This document shows positions 1 to 6,839 of a stretch of DNA of 43,096 nucleotides, piece by piece. Every line of letters starts with the position of its first letter. Positions within the stretch are counted from its first letter, which is position 1. Both the position numbers and the translations under genes were made by a program. Source of the stretch: UBA7378 sp049611805 (lineage in GTDB: Bacteria; Pseudomonadota; Alphaproteobacteria; RS24); the NCBI GenBank assembly GCA_049611805.1, contig JBMZAX010000015.1, forward strand, positions 1-43,096. Direction: 5' to 3'. The notes under the pieces were generated by a model. The model searched no databases. It saw only the letters and a program-made list of their open reading frames with translations, and was not told the origin of the DNA.

Positions 1-2
1 AC

Positions 3-419
3 GGGATTTGGTATCAGGAAGAATTCGACGGAAAGACGCCGGACATCTATGACATCGCTCTAACGCCAAGGGTTCTCGATTTGATTGAAAGCGCGCGACA
101 GGCAGGGACAGGGCTTCGTACATCAAACCACTTCGTCTTTCCCTCCGACAATCGATCTGAGGGGCACATAACGCCCGATAGCGTGCGCGTACAGACGCAT
201 AAAACCAGTTTCGGTAATCAACAGAGCCCCCACGGGTGGAGGCACGTTATACGCGGCTGGGGACGCCATACGGGTGCTGATCCGCAAGTCTTAGAGTTTG
301 CTTTGGGACATAAAGAGTCCGGCATAGCTGGGCACTATGGTAGCCATGAGGTGCACGATCGGACACGCAAGGTTCTAACTCAGTGGGAAGATTTCCTGAC
401 GGGAGAAGCAAATGAGTAA
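3..419 (+). CDS. Tyrosine recombinase/phage integrase, C-terminal part
   Basis: The frame is open from the window edge and has no start here, so the gene is cut by the window, not truncated in nature. The visible 138 residues end a tyrosine recombinase catalytic domain: HGWRH (codons 231-245) supplies the box II HxxR, LGHK (303-314) the following histidine, and HYGS the tyrosine (codon 336-338). The first catalytic arginine would lie upstream. Known role: site-specific integration and excision. It is the integrase of the island that sits at the tRNA-Ser gene. The next gene overlaps its stop by 8 bases, so the two are translationally coupled. Confidence 0.85.
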   Translation, partial: GIWYQEEFDGKTPDIYDIALTPRVLDLIESARQAGTGLRTSNHFVFPSDNRSEGHITPDSVRVQTHKTSFGNQQSPHGWRHVIRGWGRHTGADPQVLEFALGHKESGIAGHYGSHEVHDRTRKVLTQWEDFLTGEANE

Positions 420-1128
420 GATGGACTCACAAGAACTTCGGGAGTGGGTTGAGGAAGCTCTCGAAGTACTTTTAACCGAAACAAAAACAGAGTGGGGTGA
501 AGATCTCAAAACAGAAGGGTTGCTATTAACTCGATACACTGAGAGTTATTTTAAAATCAGGAAAATGTCCCTTAAAGAATTTAACGTAGACCCTGAGCCG
601 CTATTGAAAGAAATGGAGCGAATTGATGGGGCAATCGACAATCTGATCTTGAGCATCGACAACCTGCCATTTCAAGTTCGATCAAATATGGGCTGGGGCG
701 TTTGGGAGGTGCTCGATGACGAGAAGGCGGAAGCTCTTGGCATAATGAAACGCCCTATGGAGGAATCTACATTTATAAAATCTGAGCTTATTGAGCTTTC
801 AAAAAAGTTAACTAGGGCTCTAAAAAAGGGGGAGCAAGCCAGCATTCGATACCGCAAGAAAAATTGGCAAAACCCTAAACTGATTGCTTTCATGTGGTCA
901 GTAAGAAGTTCTCTTTATATGATCTCAAAAAACCCCAGCACGCCGCTTGAGTTGGATATCCCACAAACGATAAAGGGCAGATCTCCATGGGTGGAATTCA
1001 TTAGAACTATGGCAAGATTATTTGACGTAGAATGCTCGAACATTGAACGAAATTGGGAATACATGAACGATATCAGAGTCAGGTTTAGTGAAGCCCAAGA
1101 GGACAAACTTCATAACCTTTCTGATTAG
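412..1128 (+). CDS. Hypothetical protein coupled to integrase
   Basis: A 238-residue soluble protein with no signal peptide, membrane segment or motif that I recognise. It is acidic and largely helical in appearance, with many Glu/Lys and regularly spaced Leu in residues 1-100, then a more mixed C-terminal part ending near residues 195-238 with Trp and aromatic residues. The ATG at 412 lies inside the last codons of the integrase, and its own stop is at 1126-1128. The overlap says it is co-expressed with integration functions. Codon use is AT-rich like the rest of the island. It could be a regulator of integration or a cargo (defence or anti-defence) protein. The sequence does not decide, and I assign no function. 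Confidence 0.7.
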   Translation: MSKMDSQELREWVEEALEVLLTETKTEWGEDLKTEGLLLTRYTESYFKIRKMSLKEFNVDPEPLLKEMERIDGAIDNLILSIDNLPFQVRSNMGWGVWEVLDDEKAEALGIMKRPMEESTFIKSELIELSKKLTRALKKGEQASIRYRKKNWQNPKLIAFMWSVRSSLYMISKNPSTPLELDIPQTIKGRSPWVEFIRTMARLFDVECSNIERNWEYMNDIRVRFSEAQEDKLHNLSD

Positions 1129-1214
1129 TGGCGCACACGAAACGAAATAGCCCTCACCACTCTGCCACTAGAAAAACTCCGACGTCCGAATTACCCGTAA
1201 AAACAATCTGACGA

Positions 1215-1245
1215 AAGAACCTATGCAATTCCCATCAAGGTTCTT
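1215..1245. repeat. 8-bp inverted repeat in intergenic region
   Basis: AAGAACCT (1215-1222) and AGGTTCTT (1238-1245) are perfect complements around a 15-base loop. They lie in the 214-base gap after the 412-1128 gene. No T-run follows on the plus strand, so it is not a clear terminator. It could be an operator or an mRNA structure. Nothing else is evident in the rest of this gap apart from the leader repeat. Confidence 0.4.
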
Positions 1246-1270
1246 GTCGGCAACCAACCTTCCGTGGGTG

Positions 1271-1342
1271 AGCGGAGGCTTGATCATTGTCTAGCGATAG
1301 TGCTTTTCTAAGTTCCACCACAATGCAAACTGGAGCTTCAGA
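1271..1342 (+). repeat. Leader repeat, copy 1
   Basis: This 72-base segment directly before the lipoprotein ATG matches the 71 bases before the next gene (1779-1849). The best-conserved part is AGCGGAGGCTTGAT followed, after a short variable stretch, by GTCTAGCGATAGTGCTTT. The distance to the start codon is preserved, so it probably carries the promoter and 5' untranslated leader of both genes. No convincing -35/-10 pair with normal spacing is visible. Confidence 0.65.
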
Positions 1343-1723
1343 ATGACGCGTTTGACCATCATCTTGTCAGCCTTACTTTTAGCGGCCTGTGCTGGGTTAG
1401 TCACACCTAGTGAGGTTGGCAGTAAAAATAGACAGAACATGTTAAAGCTCGATCTCGGAATCTCACCAGAGACAATGATTGCGATAATGGGAACAGAAAC
1501 TGGGCGACCTGACATAAATAATCCTTTTAAGAAGGAAATTTTTCAGGCGGGAGATAAACCAATTGTTGCTTATTATTACTACACCCAAAGCATGAGAACG
1601 CAGGGTGTGACAGATGATGAAATTACCCCAGTAGTTTTTATTGATAATAAACTTGTCGGAATTGGTTACAGAAACCTAGAAGAAGCTATTGAGAAATATC
1701 GAATAGAAATCCGCAACAGATAA
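1343..1723 (+). CDS. Small lipoprotein, BamE/DUF3192-like layout
   Basis: A 126-residue protein starting with a short lipoprotein signal peptide: MTRL, hydrophobic residues 5-15, lipobox LAAC with Cys16. The mature part contains GISPETMIAIMG, which resembles the helix-turn of BamE/SmpA and DUF3192 proteins. It ends in an aromatic strand (YYYYTQ) and a DDEITPVVFIDNKLVGIGY-like segment, the usual final strands of that fold. Known members are small periplasmic or outer-membrane lipoproteins. No function is implied beyond an envelope location. It is flanked by copy 1 of a leader repeat and copy 1 of a 3' hairpin repeat. AT-rich codon use marks it as island cargo. The lipoprotein call is secure. 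The family assignment is tentative. Confidence 0.7.
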   Translation: MTRLTIILSALLLAACAGLVTPSEVGSKNRQNMLKLDLGISPETMIAIMGTETGRPDINNPFKKEIFQAGDKPIVAYYYYTQSMRTQGVTDDEITPVVFIDNKLVGIGYRNLEEAIEKYRIEIRNR

Positions 1724-1730
1724 ACCTGTA

Positions 1731-1780
1731 ATAAATAACCCCCCACCCAGAACGGAGACGGGCAGGGGGCTATTGGCTAG
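1731..1780 (+). terminator. 3' hairpin repeat, copy 1
   Basis: CCCCC (1739-1743) pairs with GGGGG (1765-1769), and CCC (1746-1748) with GGG (1760-1762), separated by a 2x2 internal mismatch. The block runs into CTATTGGCTAG. It recurs after the next gene at 2060-2107. A strong GC stem after a stop suggests a terminator, but no U-tract follows, so it may instead be a 3'-end stabiliser or a cassette boundary. Confidence 0.5.
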
Positions 1781-1849
1781 CGGAGGCTTGATTGTCGTCT
1801 AGCGATAGTGCTTTGCTAAAATCCACTGTATCGTGCATTGGAGGCATAA
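1779..1849 (+). repeat. Leader repeat, copy 2
   Basis: Homologous to 1271-1342 (see copy 1), starting AGCGGAGGCTTGATTGTC and ending in a Shine-Dalgarno-like TTGGAGGC seven or so bases before the ATG at 1850. It begins inside the end of hairpin repeat copy 1, so unit 1 and unit 2 abut head to tail. Confidence 0.65.
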
Positions 1850-2050
1850 ATGTCACCTAGCGAAGTTCTCGTTTATAATTTCCACTTCCTTTTGTTTGCT
1901 CTAGCTTTGTCGGTAAGTATCGTTGTTGCAAACTTAGATCATTTAACAACGGATCCTCCTCCATTCGTTCAAGGGGTTGTTATTTTTGCATTTTTTGAGG
2001 GTCTTTATTGGGGAGGTATAGCACTTCTCGATCATCTTCAAAATTTATAA
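1850..2050 (+). CDS. Small membrane protein, hypothetical
   Basis: A 66-residue protein with two probable membrane segments: residues about 9-28 (FHFLLFALALSVSIVVA) and about 41-60 (VVIFAFFEGLYWGGIALL). A short acidic/proline loop (DHLTTDPPPF) separates them. The ATG is preceded by GGAGG at good spacing, which supports the start. I do not recognise the family. Its first codons (SPSEV) resemble TPSEV in the preceding lipoprotein also at the DNA level, so its 5' end may derive from a duplication of that neighbour. Such two-helix proteins in mobile elements are sometimes toxins, holins or defence effectors, but nothing here proves that. Confidence 0.6.
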   Translation: MSPSEVLVYNFHFLLFALALSVSIVVANLDHLTTDPPPFVQGVVIFAFFEGLYWGGIALLDHLQNL

Positions 2051-2059
2051 TAGGCACCC

Positions 2060-2107
2060 ATAAATGCCCCCATTCGAACGAAGACAGGAAGGGGGGCTAT
2101 TGGCTAG
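2060..2107 (+). terminator. 3' hairpin repeat, copy 2
   Basis: GCCCCC (2066-2071) pairs perfectly with GGGGGC (2092-2097) around a 20-base loop and is followed by TATTGGCTAG, as in copy 1 at 1731-1780. It lies 16 bases after the stop of the small membrane gene. There is no U-tract, so termination is plausible but not certain. Confidence 0.5.
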
Positions 2108-2267
2108 GTAAAGCTAATTAGAACAGAAATCAGTGTTTTAAATTTCTGTCGCTAGGCTAGTATCAGGGTCGCGCGTTACCCACTTGGGTATTTCGCTTAT
2201 GAGGACCCGCATATTGACCATTGTTGGGTTTAAGTCAGTGCTGGGTTGCTTGCTGGCCTCTCCCCAA

Positions 2268-2283
2268 AAACAATCGATTGTTT
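2268..2283. promoter_or_regulatory. 16-bp perfect palindrome, candidate operator
   Basis: AAACAATCGATTGTTT is a perfect 16-base palindrome in the roughly 300-base gap before the coiled-coil membrane gene (ATG 2350). AT-rich sequence resembling a promoter region lies between it and the gene. A dimeric repressor site is the natural reading. No matching palindrome is seen before other genes of the window. The remaining gap holds nothing else I can name. Confidence 0.4.
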
Positions 2284-2349
2284 CATAGGTTAATTGTTTT
2301 ATAAATTAGTATTAATTTTTCACTTAGCTAAATTTTGATTGGGAATAAG

Positions 2350-3339
2350 ATGACGAAAATTTCACTGTGGGTTCTTTCAGCAGGTTTTCTTGTATACGGA
2401 GCGGCCGAATTTTTTATACTTCGCCATTTGGCCGCACTGCCTCTCCTAATCTTAGGGCTGTATTTACTTCCTCCTATAAGAGGAAAAGTTCTTGTTTCGA
2501 AAAAATTCGGCTTTTTGGCGGGTTGGCTAGGCACCTCATTGATCGTCACACTTTTAGTTGTAACTTATTTCTCAATGATGGTTTCGAGATCAGCGAATGA
2601 AGAAGGTGAAAGAATTGTTGAAAAATACAATACAAATCCCGAGGTTTTCATTGAGTCTGTAAAAAAAGATATAGAGCAAAAAGATTTCTTTAGCGCTAAA
2701 TATGAGCTGGATAGGTTGATACCGCGCATAGTTGAAAATGAGCTGCTAAAAAGCCTTCGCCATCAGATAACTATGGAAGAAATTCAATCCTATGCGGACG
2801 ATAATAAGCTGCATCATTTCGGCCCATCAGAATTGTCAGCATATAGAAAACTAATGGGTGATGCAGCGCAAATAAGTGAACTCCAAGACCTTTATCTGAG
2901 AGAAGCAAAAGCTTTAGTCGAAAGGGAAATAGAAAAAGAGGAGACGTTAAGCGCGCAGATCGAAATTGATAGGTTGCAGGAAATGTTTCCAGCAAATGAT
3001 GTGGTTGCCTCGCTAGTGGAGTATTTAGATTCAGTTAAAAAAACTTTGCGACTGAGAGAAGAGGCTCTAGCGAAAAAGAGGGCTGAACAGGACGAGGCGA
3101 GACGAACGGCAGAGGAGCGCGCCAACCTTACGAGCGAGGTCGTTGGCAAAGTCGGGGGTCAGATATTTCTTGCAAACGGCCTGACGCTTGCAATTGACTG
3201 GAATGGAGACACTATCTTTCATATCGATGGTCAGATGTATCCAAAAGGTACTGGGAACCCAGACCTCATCCAAATCGGGTATAGATGTCGAGCTATAGGT
3301 GGTCCGGCCTTTCCAGTTGAAGTGTTTTGTGAAAGATAG
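2350..3339 (+). CDS. Membrane-anchored coiled-coil protein, hypothetical
   Basis: A protein of 329 residues from the ATG at 2350. A TTG five codons upstream is also in frame but less likely. The N-terminus has two to three hydrophobic segments (residues about 4-20, 25-42 and 55-77). A long Glu/Lys-rich helical region follows, with coiled-coil character near residues 185-262 (EREIEKEETL, ALAKKRAEQDEARRTAEERAN). The C-terminal 60 residues form a compact strand-rich domain with two Cys (YRCR and VFCER). The layout suggests a cytoplasmic-membrane anchor with a stalk and a small globular tip. I do not recognise the family. The gene is AT-rich, preceded by a palindrome, and convergent with the prim-pol gene. 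It is likely island cargo. Confidence 0.65.
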   Translation: MTKISLWVLSAGFLVYGAAEFFILRHLAALPLLILGLYLLPPIRGKVLVSKKFGFLAGWLGTSLIVTLLVVTYFSMMVSRSANEEGERIVEKYNTNPEVFIESVKKDIEQKDFFSAKYELDRLIPRIVENELLKSLRHQITMEEIQSYADDNKLHHFGPSELSAYRKLMGDAAQISELQDLYLREAKALVEREIEKEETLSAQIEIDRLQEMFPANDVVASLVEYLDSVKKTLRLREEALAKKRAEQDEARRTAEERANLTSEVVGKVGGQIFLANGLTLAIDWNGDTIFHIDGQMYPKGTGNPDLIQIGYRCRAIGGPAFPVEVFCER

Positions 3340-3465
3340 GTTTTGCCGATCTAGGTTCTCACTGCAATATGGTGGCCGACGATAAATCACCGGTGCAGGC
3401 TTCCACAAAATAGTTCCAACAAGCTTTGCGCCTAAGAATAAGGTTGATTGTTGGTTGTTGTGAAC

Positions 3466-3510
3466 AACAACAACAATAACATTGTTATAGGCGCTTTTAT
3501 TGTTGTTGTT
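3466..3510. terminator. Inverted repeat between convergent genes, candidate bidirectional terminator
   Basis: AACAACAACAATAA (3466-3479) is perfectly complementary to TTATTGTTGTTGTT (3497-3510), with a 17-base loop. The right arm overlaps the prim-pol stop codon. A second, competing hairpin forms just upstream, where GTTGTT faces AACAAC around 3454-3468. The low GC content makes it a weak intrinsic terminator, so a protein-binding or switch role is also possible. Confidence 0.4.
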
Positions 3511-5335
3511 AATCAAGACCCACTGCAAGAGCAGCTTCACTTCGCCCCGACCGTTTTTTTACAAGGTCACCTTGGCTTATCATGTCGGAAACCAACCATT
3601 TTACACAGCTGTGGCCAATTCCTAACTTAGCTGCGGCCTCGTTGTAAATATTGCGGGAGCCTGCTCGAAGGTGCTGCACATAAGGCCGCTCTGCCTTTCT
3701 TGCCAAGCTTACCATTTCCTTTATTTGCTCTCGGTGTTCATCGGTAACGATGTCTTCGAAACGCTCGGGCGCGAAACTTTCCACCGTTGCCGCCGTTTGC
3801 GACCCGAAGCGACCTGATGGCAACTCAACGGGTATTTTGCGCATGTATCGGGTGGGGGAGTGTGCCGTGTAGCTTGCTTTTGTATGCTCTACGACTATGA
3901 ACTCATGAACAAACTGTTTGTCGATGTTTATGTTGGCGGCCTCGTTTTCAGTAAGCTGGCGTCGCTCACGGACGTTCCTTGAGGCATCCATTAATGCTGA
4001 GGCACCGCGTGATTTCTCGCCCCTAGCGACATTGTCTGCACCTTTCCGAGCATGGTGGACCAACATCAACGAAGTGTTGAACTGACGCGCAATTGACGCG
4101 AATTGCATAGCAACAAAGTTCATTTGAACGTTGTCATTTTCACTCATTTCATGTGTTCGCACGAGCGGGTCGATGATTACAGCGGAAGGCTGGTATTCCT
4201 TTATTGAAGCGCGCAGCAAGTCAGTATCAAGGGCAACAGGCTTGGTATGCTCCATACCTGCAATTGTTAACTTAGCTTCGGCAGTAAGAATAATTAGATT
4301 ATCGCCGACCTTATCTGGGTCGAGACCGTGATGTATATTGCAGGCCATGATGCGGCGCTTAACTTCGCTGGTATCGTCTTCCAGCATCATAAGAAGCACC
4401 GTCTTGCCCTGATTTGCCATATCGCAAGCTTCAAATATAACCAGCATAGATTTTCCTACACCGCCGCTAGCTACCGTTAGGGAGAACACACCCGCCAAAT
4501 AGTCTCGCCCATAAACAAGCTCGCGCGGTTCGATTTCATCGATGTCTATAAGGCCAAGTTTGGCTAAAGGAAGCTTCGGCTTTTTAGGAATAGGTATTGG
4601 AGAGGTGTTGCCGTTGTCCTGAATGCTAACCTTTTTTCTAACACTTTTTAGAATTGGTGTTAGGTCAGCATCATTTGCGCCGCCATCGCAGATGGGCGCA
4701 AGGAAATCTCGAATTTGTGTATCGCTCCACCCATGTTCCACTGCGTTATAGCAAATAGTCGATACAATTCTGTTCCACCCGTGACCTTCATAGCTATCCC
4801 TTAGTCGGGACATTTGGGAGTTCGAAAGGGTGACAGGAGAGGCCAAGTATAGTTCGGCGGTTTTCGGCTTTTTGTTGAATTGAGCAGGGAACGGAGCTAT
4901 AGGCCTTTCGTTTTGCCACTCGTAACCCTCTGACTCCGGATGAATTACATACCCACCTTCACCCCTTATATCTACGCAGCCGTCAATTCCTTGCGAGTTC
5001 CGAATTCCGTCTTCATGAACATAATAAAAATGATAGCCACCAGACTTGGTTCGGGCCACGCGTGTGTCGCCAAGAAGGGAAGCGTTTTCCTGCCTCCATT
5101 CTTCTCCTTTCTTATCGCCGTGAACATCAATATCGATTACCGACACCCCTGATGAGGCTCCGGTAGGCATGCCTATCAATGACGCATTAGGGGAACTGAA
5201 CAGCCTCTCGATTTCTTCTGGGTCTTGCGTAGCAGCCTTGAAGCCATTCCTACATGCTGGCCTCTTTTGGCTGTTGCATGGGAATACTGGCACTCGTTTG
5301 CCAACTTCCAAAGCTTTCTGAATGATGTTGGTCAT
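3509..5335 (-). CDS. Prim-pol / AAA ATPase replication protein
   Basis: A 608-residue two-domain protein of integrative elements. The N-terminal archaeo-eukaryotic primase/polymerase domain shows the DID metal motif (residues 68-70), SGGYH (98-102) and DIRGEGGYV (122-130). The C-terminal domain is a RecA/RepA-like helicase ATPase with Walker A GGVGKS (291-296), Walker B VIIDP (386-390) and LVHHARKG (424-431). A possible winged-helix tail lies at about 545-600. Known role: priming and unwinding for autonomous replication of the element. I chose the ATG at 5335 because it forms an ATGA overlap with the stop of the upstream HTH gene. A frame extension to 5383 would lie wholly inside that gene. 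Operon with 5332-5529. Confidence 0.85.
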   Translation of the reverse strand: MTNIIQKALEVGKRVPVFPCNSQKRPACRNGFKAATQDPEEIERLFSSPNASLIGMPTGASSGVSVIDIDVHGDKKGEEWRQENASLLGDTRVARTKSGGYHFYYVHEDGIRNSQGIDGCVDIRGEGGYVIHPESEGYEWQNERPIAPFPAQFNKKPKTAELYLASPVTLSNSQMSRLRDSYEGHGWNRIVSTICYNAVEHGWSDTQIRDFLAPICDGGANDADLTPILKSVRKKVSIQDNGNTSPIPIPKKPKLPLAKLGLIDIDEIEPRELVYGRDYLAGVFSLTVASGGVGKSMLVIFEACDMANQGKTVLLMMLEDDTSEVKRRIMACNIHHGLDPDKVGDNLIILTAEAKLTIAGMEHTKPVALDTDLLRASIKEYQPSAVIIDPLVRTHEMSENDNVQMNFVAMQFASIARQFNTSLMLVHHARKGADNVARGEKSRGASALMDASRNVRERRQLTENEAANINIDKQFVHEFIVVEHTKASYTAHSPTRYMRKIPVELPSGRFGSQTAATVESFAPERFEDIVTDEHREQIKEMVSLARKAERPYVQHLRAGSRNIYNEAAAKLGIGHSCVKWLVSDMISQGDLVKKRSGRSEAALAVGLD

Positions 5336-5529
5336 CTTTGGAATTTTTGTTTGATGTCGTCGATAATCTGACGACGGCTCCATTTGGTTGTGCCGCCAAA
5401 CCTTGCTGGCTTCGGTAATTTGCCTTCACGATTCCATCGCCAGATTGTGTTCTGTGTCACGCCATAGCAAATAGCAACTTCCTTTGCGCTAAGAAGCTCG
5501 ACACGTTCATCGTTCAATACGTCACTCAT
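5332..5529 (-). CDS. AlpA/excisionase-family HTH protein
   Basis: A 65-residue protein, almost all of it one MerR/AlpA-type winged helix-turn-helix: LLSAKEVAICYGVTQNTIWRW (about 12-32) and a wing KLPKPARFGGTTKWSRRQI (about 37-55). Known relatives are AlpA transcriptional regulators and Xis recombination-directionality factors. In satellites they switch on excision and the replication operon. The stop overlaps the prim-pol start in an ATGA, so the two are coupled. The upstream gap holds a 12-bp tandem repeat and an inverted repeat that could be its binding sites. This supports an autoregulated excision/replication operon, as inference. Confidence 0.8.
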   Translation of the reverse strand: MSDVLNDERVELLSAKEVAICYGVTQNTIWRWNREGKLPKPARFGGTTKWSRRQIIDDIKQKFQR

Positions 5530-5640
5530 GTCTGTGTCCTTTCGTTGAGAACACTTTTGAGGCTATTGATTCGAAAGTGATTTGGCTCAGGCGGCTGGGG
5601 CAGTTGGATGCAATTAAACGATACCTAACTGCCCCATCAA

Positions 5641-5683
5641 AGGTGTATCACTAGGTGTATCACCGATAATTCAAAGCTGAATT
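5641..5683. promoter_or_regulatory. 12-bp tandem repeat plus inverted repeat upstream of AlpA/prim-pol operon
   Basis: AGGTGTATCACT (5641-5652) is followed directly by AGGTGTATCACC (5653-5664), then by AATTCA-AAGC-TGAATT (5668-5683). The block lies between the HTH gene start (5529) and the tRNA-Ser 3' end (5718). Likely readings are arm-type or Xis sites of the attachment region, iteron-like origin repeats, or an operator. The sequence cannot separate these. Confidence 0.45.
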
Positions 5684-5717
5684 ATGATAATAAAAACAGT
5701 ATATTAAAGGAATTTTG

Positions 5718-5807
5718 TGGCGGAGAGGGAGGGATTCGAACCCCCGGAACGCGCAAACGCTCAACGGTTTTCAAGACCGCCGCTTTCAACCACTCAGCCA
5801 CCTCTCC
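5718..5807 (-). tRNA. tRNA-Ser (UGA)
   Basis: Read on the minus strand, the acceptor GGAGAGG (5807-5801) pairs with CCTCTCC near 5722-5728. The anticodon loop CTTGAAA gives anticodon TGA (5773-5771). A long variable arm typical of class II tRNAs follows, then the T-loop GGTTCGAATCC, discriminator G and an encoded CCA (5720-5718). The 3' end points to the island, consistent with use as its attachment site. All arms can be drawn, so the gene looks intact. Confidence 0.95.
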
Positions 5808-5933
5808 GAACCGAACTTCTGAATAAACAAGACAGGCCGCGCGCGCAAGCCCCTATTGCGTTGGTAATGCTTCAACTCGGCGCGCGAATCTTATAGGCTC
5901 TGCGAAATTCAATTCTGCCAAGCAAGTTGTCGT

Positions 5934-6818
5934 ATGCTCTCTTCTCGTTCCTTATCGGCCTTTGTTCTTATCTCCGTTCTGGCGGGGTGCGGCGCGCCGT
6001 CCAATCGCGCAAACACCTATGAACAACAGGGGCGCCAAACCGCCGCCGGCGGCATTTACAAAATCGGCACGCCCTATCAAATTATGGGCAGTTGGTATTA
6101 TCCGCGTGAAAACCCGAATTATGACGAGACGGGCATCGCCTCGTGGTACGGCCCGAAATTTCACGGGCGGCGCACGGCCAATGGCGAAATTTTCGACATG
6201 AATTTGCTGACAGCCGCACACCCGACATTGCCCATGCCGGTGCGCGCGCGGGTGACAAATCTGGAAAATGGCAAGTCGATTATCGTGCGTATCAATGATC
6301 GCGGGCCGTTTGCCAAAGACCGCGAGATTGACCTGTCGCGCAAGGCGGCCGAAGTTCTGGGCTTCAAAGACAAGGGCACCACGCAGGTGCGCGTTCAATA
6401 TCTGGGCCGCGCGCCGATGTATGACAGCGCCGGACGCCTGATCCGCGGGCAGGAGCCTGCCACCTTCATTGCGGAAAAACCGCGAACCCCCGATGAAAAC
6501 AAAAGGGTTGCCGCCGCACCCGTCGGGCAGGTTGAAAAGCAGACACTGGACGGGCGCACAATTGCCGACGCCCCGCCGCCCATCGCCAGCAAAAGATACG
6601 CCGTGCAGGTGGGGGTTTTCAGCAGCCGCTTCAATGCCGAGCGCCTGAAACGCCAGCTTGACCAAATTACGCCCGCTGAAGTTACAAAGGCAAAGATTAA
6701 CGGCGAAACCTATTATCGCGTGAAAGTGGGCGGGGCGAATGTGCGCGAGGATGCGCGCCAGACGCGCGACATGCTGGTATCTGCCGGCCATCAGGACGCG
6801 GTCATCGTTGAACAATAA
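5934..6818 (+). CDS. rlpA: RlpA-family septal/cell-wall lipoprotein with SPOR domain
   Basis: A 294-residue lipoprotein: signal peptide with lipobox LAGC (Cys19), then a double-psi beta-barrel at about 65-155 containing GIASWYGPKFHGRRTANGE and INDRGPF. The Asp of NDRGPF is the conserved catalytic-type acid. A proline-rich linker and a C-terminal SPOR domain (about 218-293, RYAVQVGVFSSRFNAERL) follow. Known role: lytic transglycosylase acting on stem-peptide-free (denuded) peptidoglycan at the septum, where SPOR binds the same glycan. It is first in a run with a D,D-carboxypeptidase gene 21 bases downstream and then tmk, holB and metG. This is a common alphaproteobacterial order and the first gene of normal chromosome after the island. 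Confidence 0.9.
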   Translation: MLSSRSLSAFVLISVLAGCGAPSNRANTYEQQGRQTAAGGIYKIGTPYQIMGSWYYPRENPNYDETGIASWYGPKFHGRRTANGEIFDMNLLTAAHPTLPMPVRARVTNLENGKSIIVRINDRGPFAKDREIDLSRKAAEVLGFKDKGTTQVRVQYLGRAPMYDSAGRLIRGQEPATFIAEKPRTPDENKRVAAAPVGQVEKQTLDGRTIADAPPPIASKRYAVQVGVFSSRFNAERLKRQLDQITPAEVTKAKINGETYYRVKVGGANVREDARQTRDMLVSAGHQDAVIVEQ

Positions 6819-6839
6819 ACAGGCTGAAGGAGGCCGAAA

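Larger units (their letters stand above)
1..5717. mobile_element. Integrative element (satellite-like) at tRNA-Ser, left end outside window
   Basis: Seen: a tyrosine recombinase C-terminus at the left edge, an AlpA/excisionase-type HTH gene overlapping a prim-pol/AAA ATPase gene on the right, four unrecognised cargo genes between them, and base composition clearly AT-richer than the chromosome after 5808. The right side meets the 3' end (CCA) of a tRNA-Ser gene, a classic tyrosine-recombinase attachment site. Known: integrase, AlpA-like regulator and primase-helicase together are typical of P4-like satellites and related small integrative elements. No capsid, portal, terminase or conjugation gene is visible, so a full prophage or ICE is not supported from this part. 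Inference: the element extends left of position 1, where the other attachment site should be. The exact right boundary, somewhere in 5530-5720, is not resolved. Confidence 0.75.

Noticed and set aside
1271..2107. Integron-type gene cassettes
   Set aside because: The repeats at unit ends lack the GTTRRRY/RYYYAAC core and paired R/L boxes of attC sites, and no integron integrase is visible.
3448..3510. CRISPR or tandem-repeat array suggested by AAC/GTT triplets
   Set aside because: There is a single short triplet tract forming hairpins, with no regularly spaced repeats and spacers. No cas gene is in the window.
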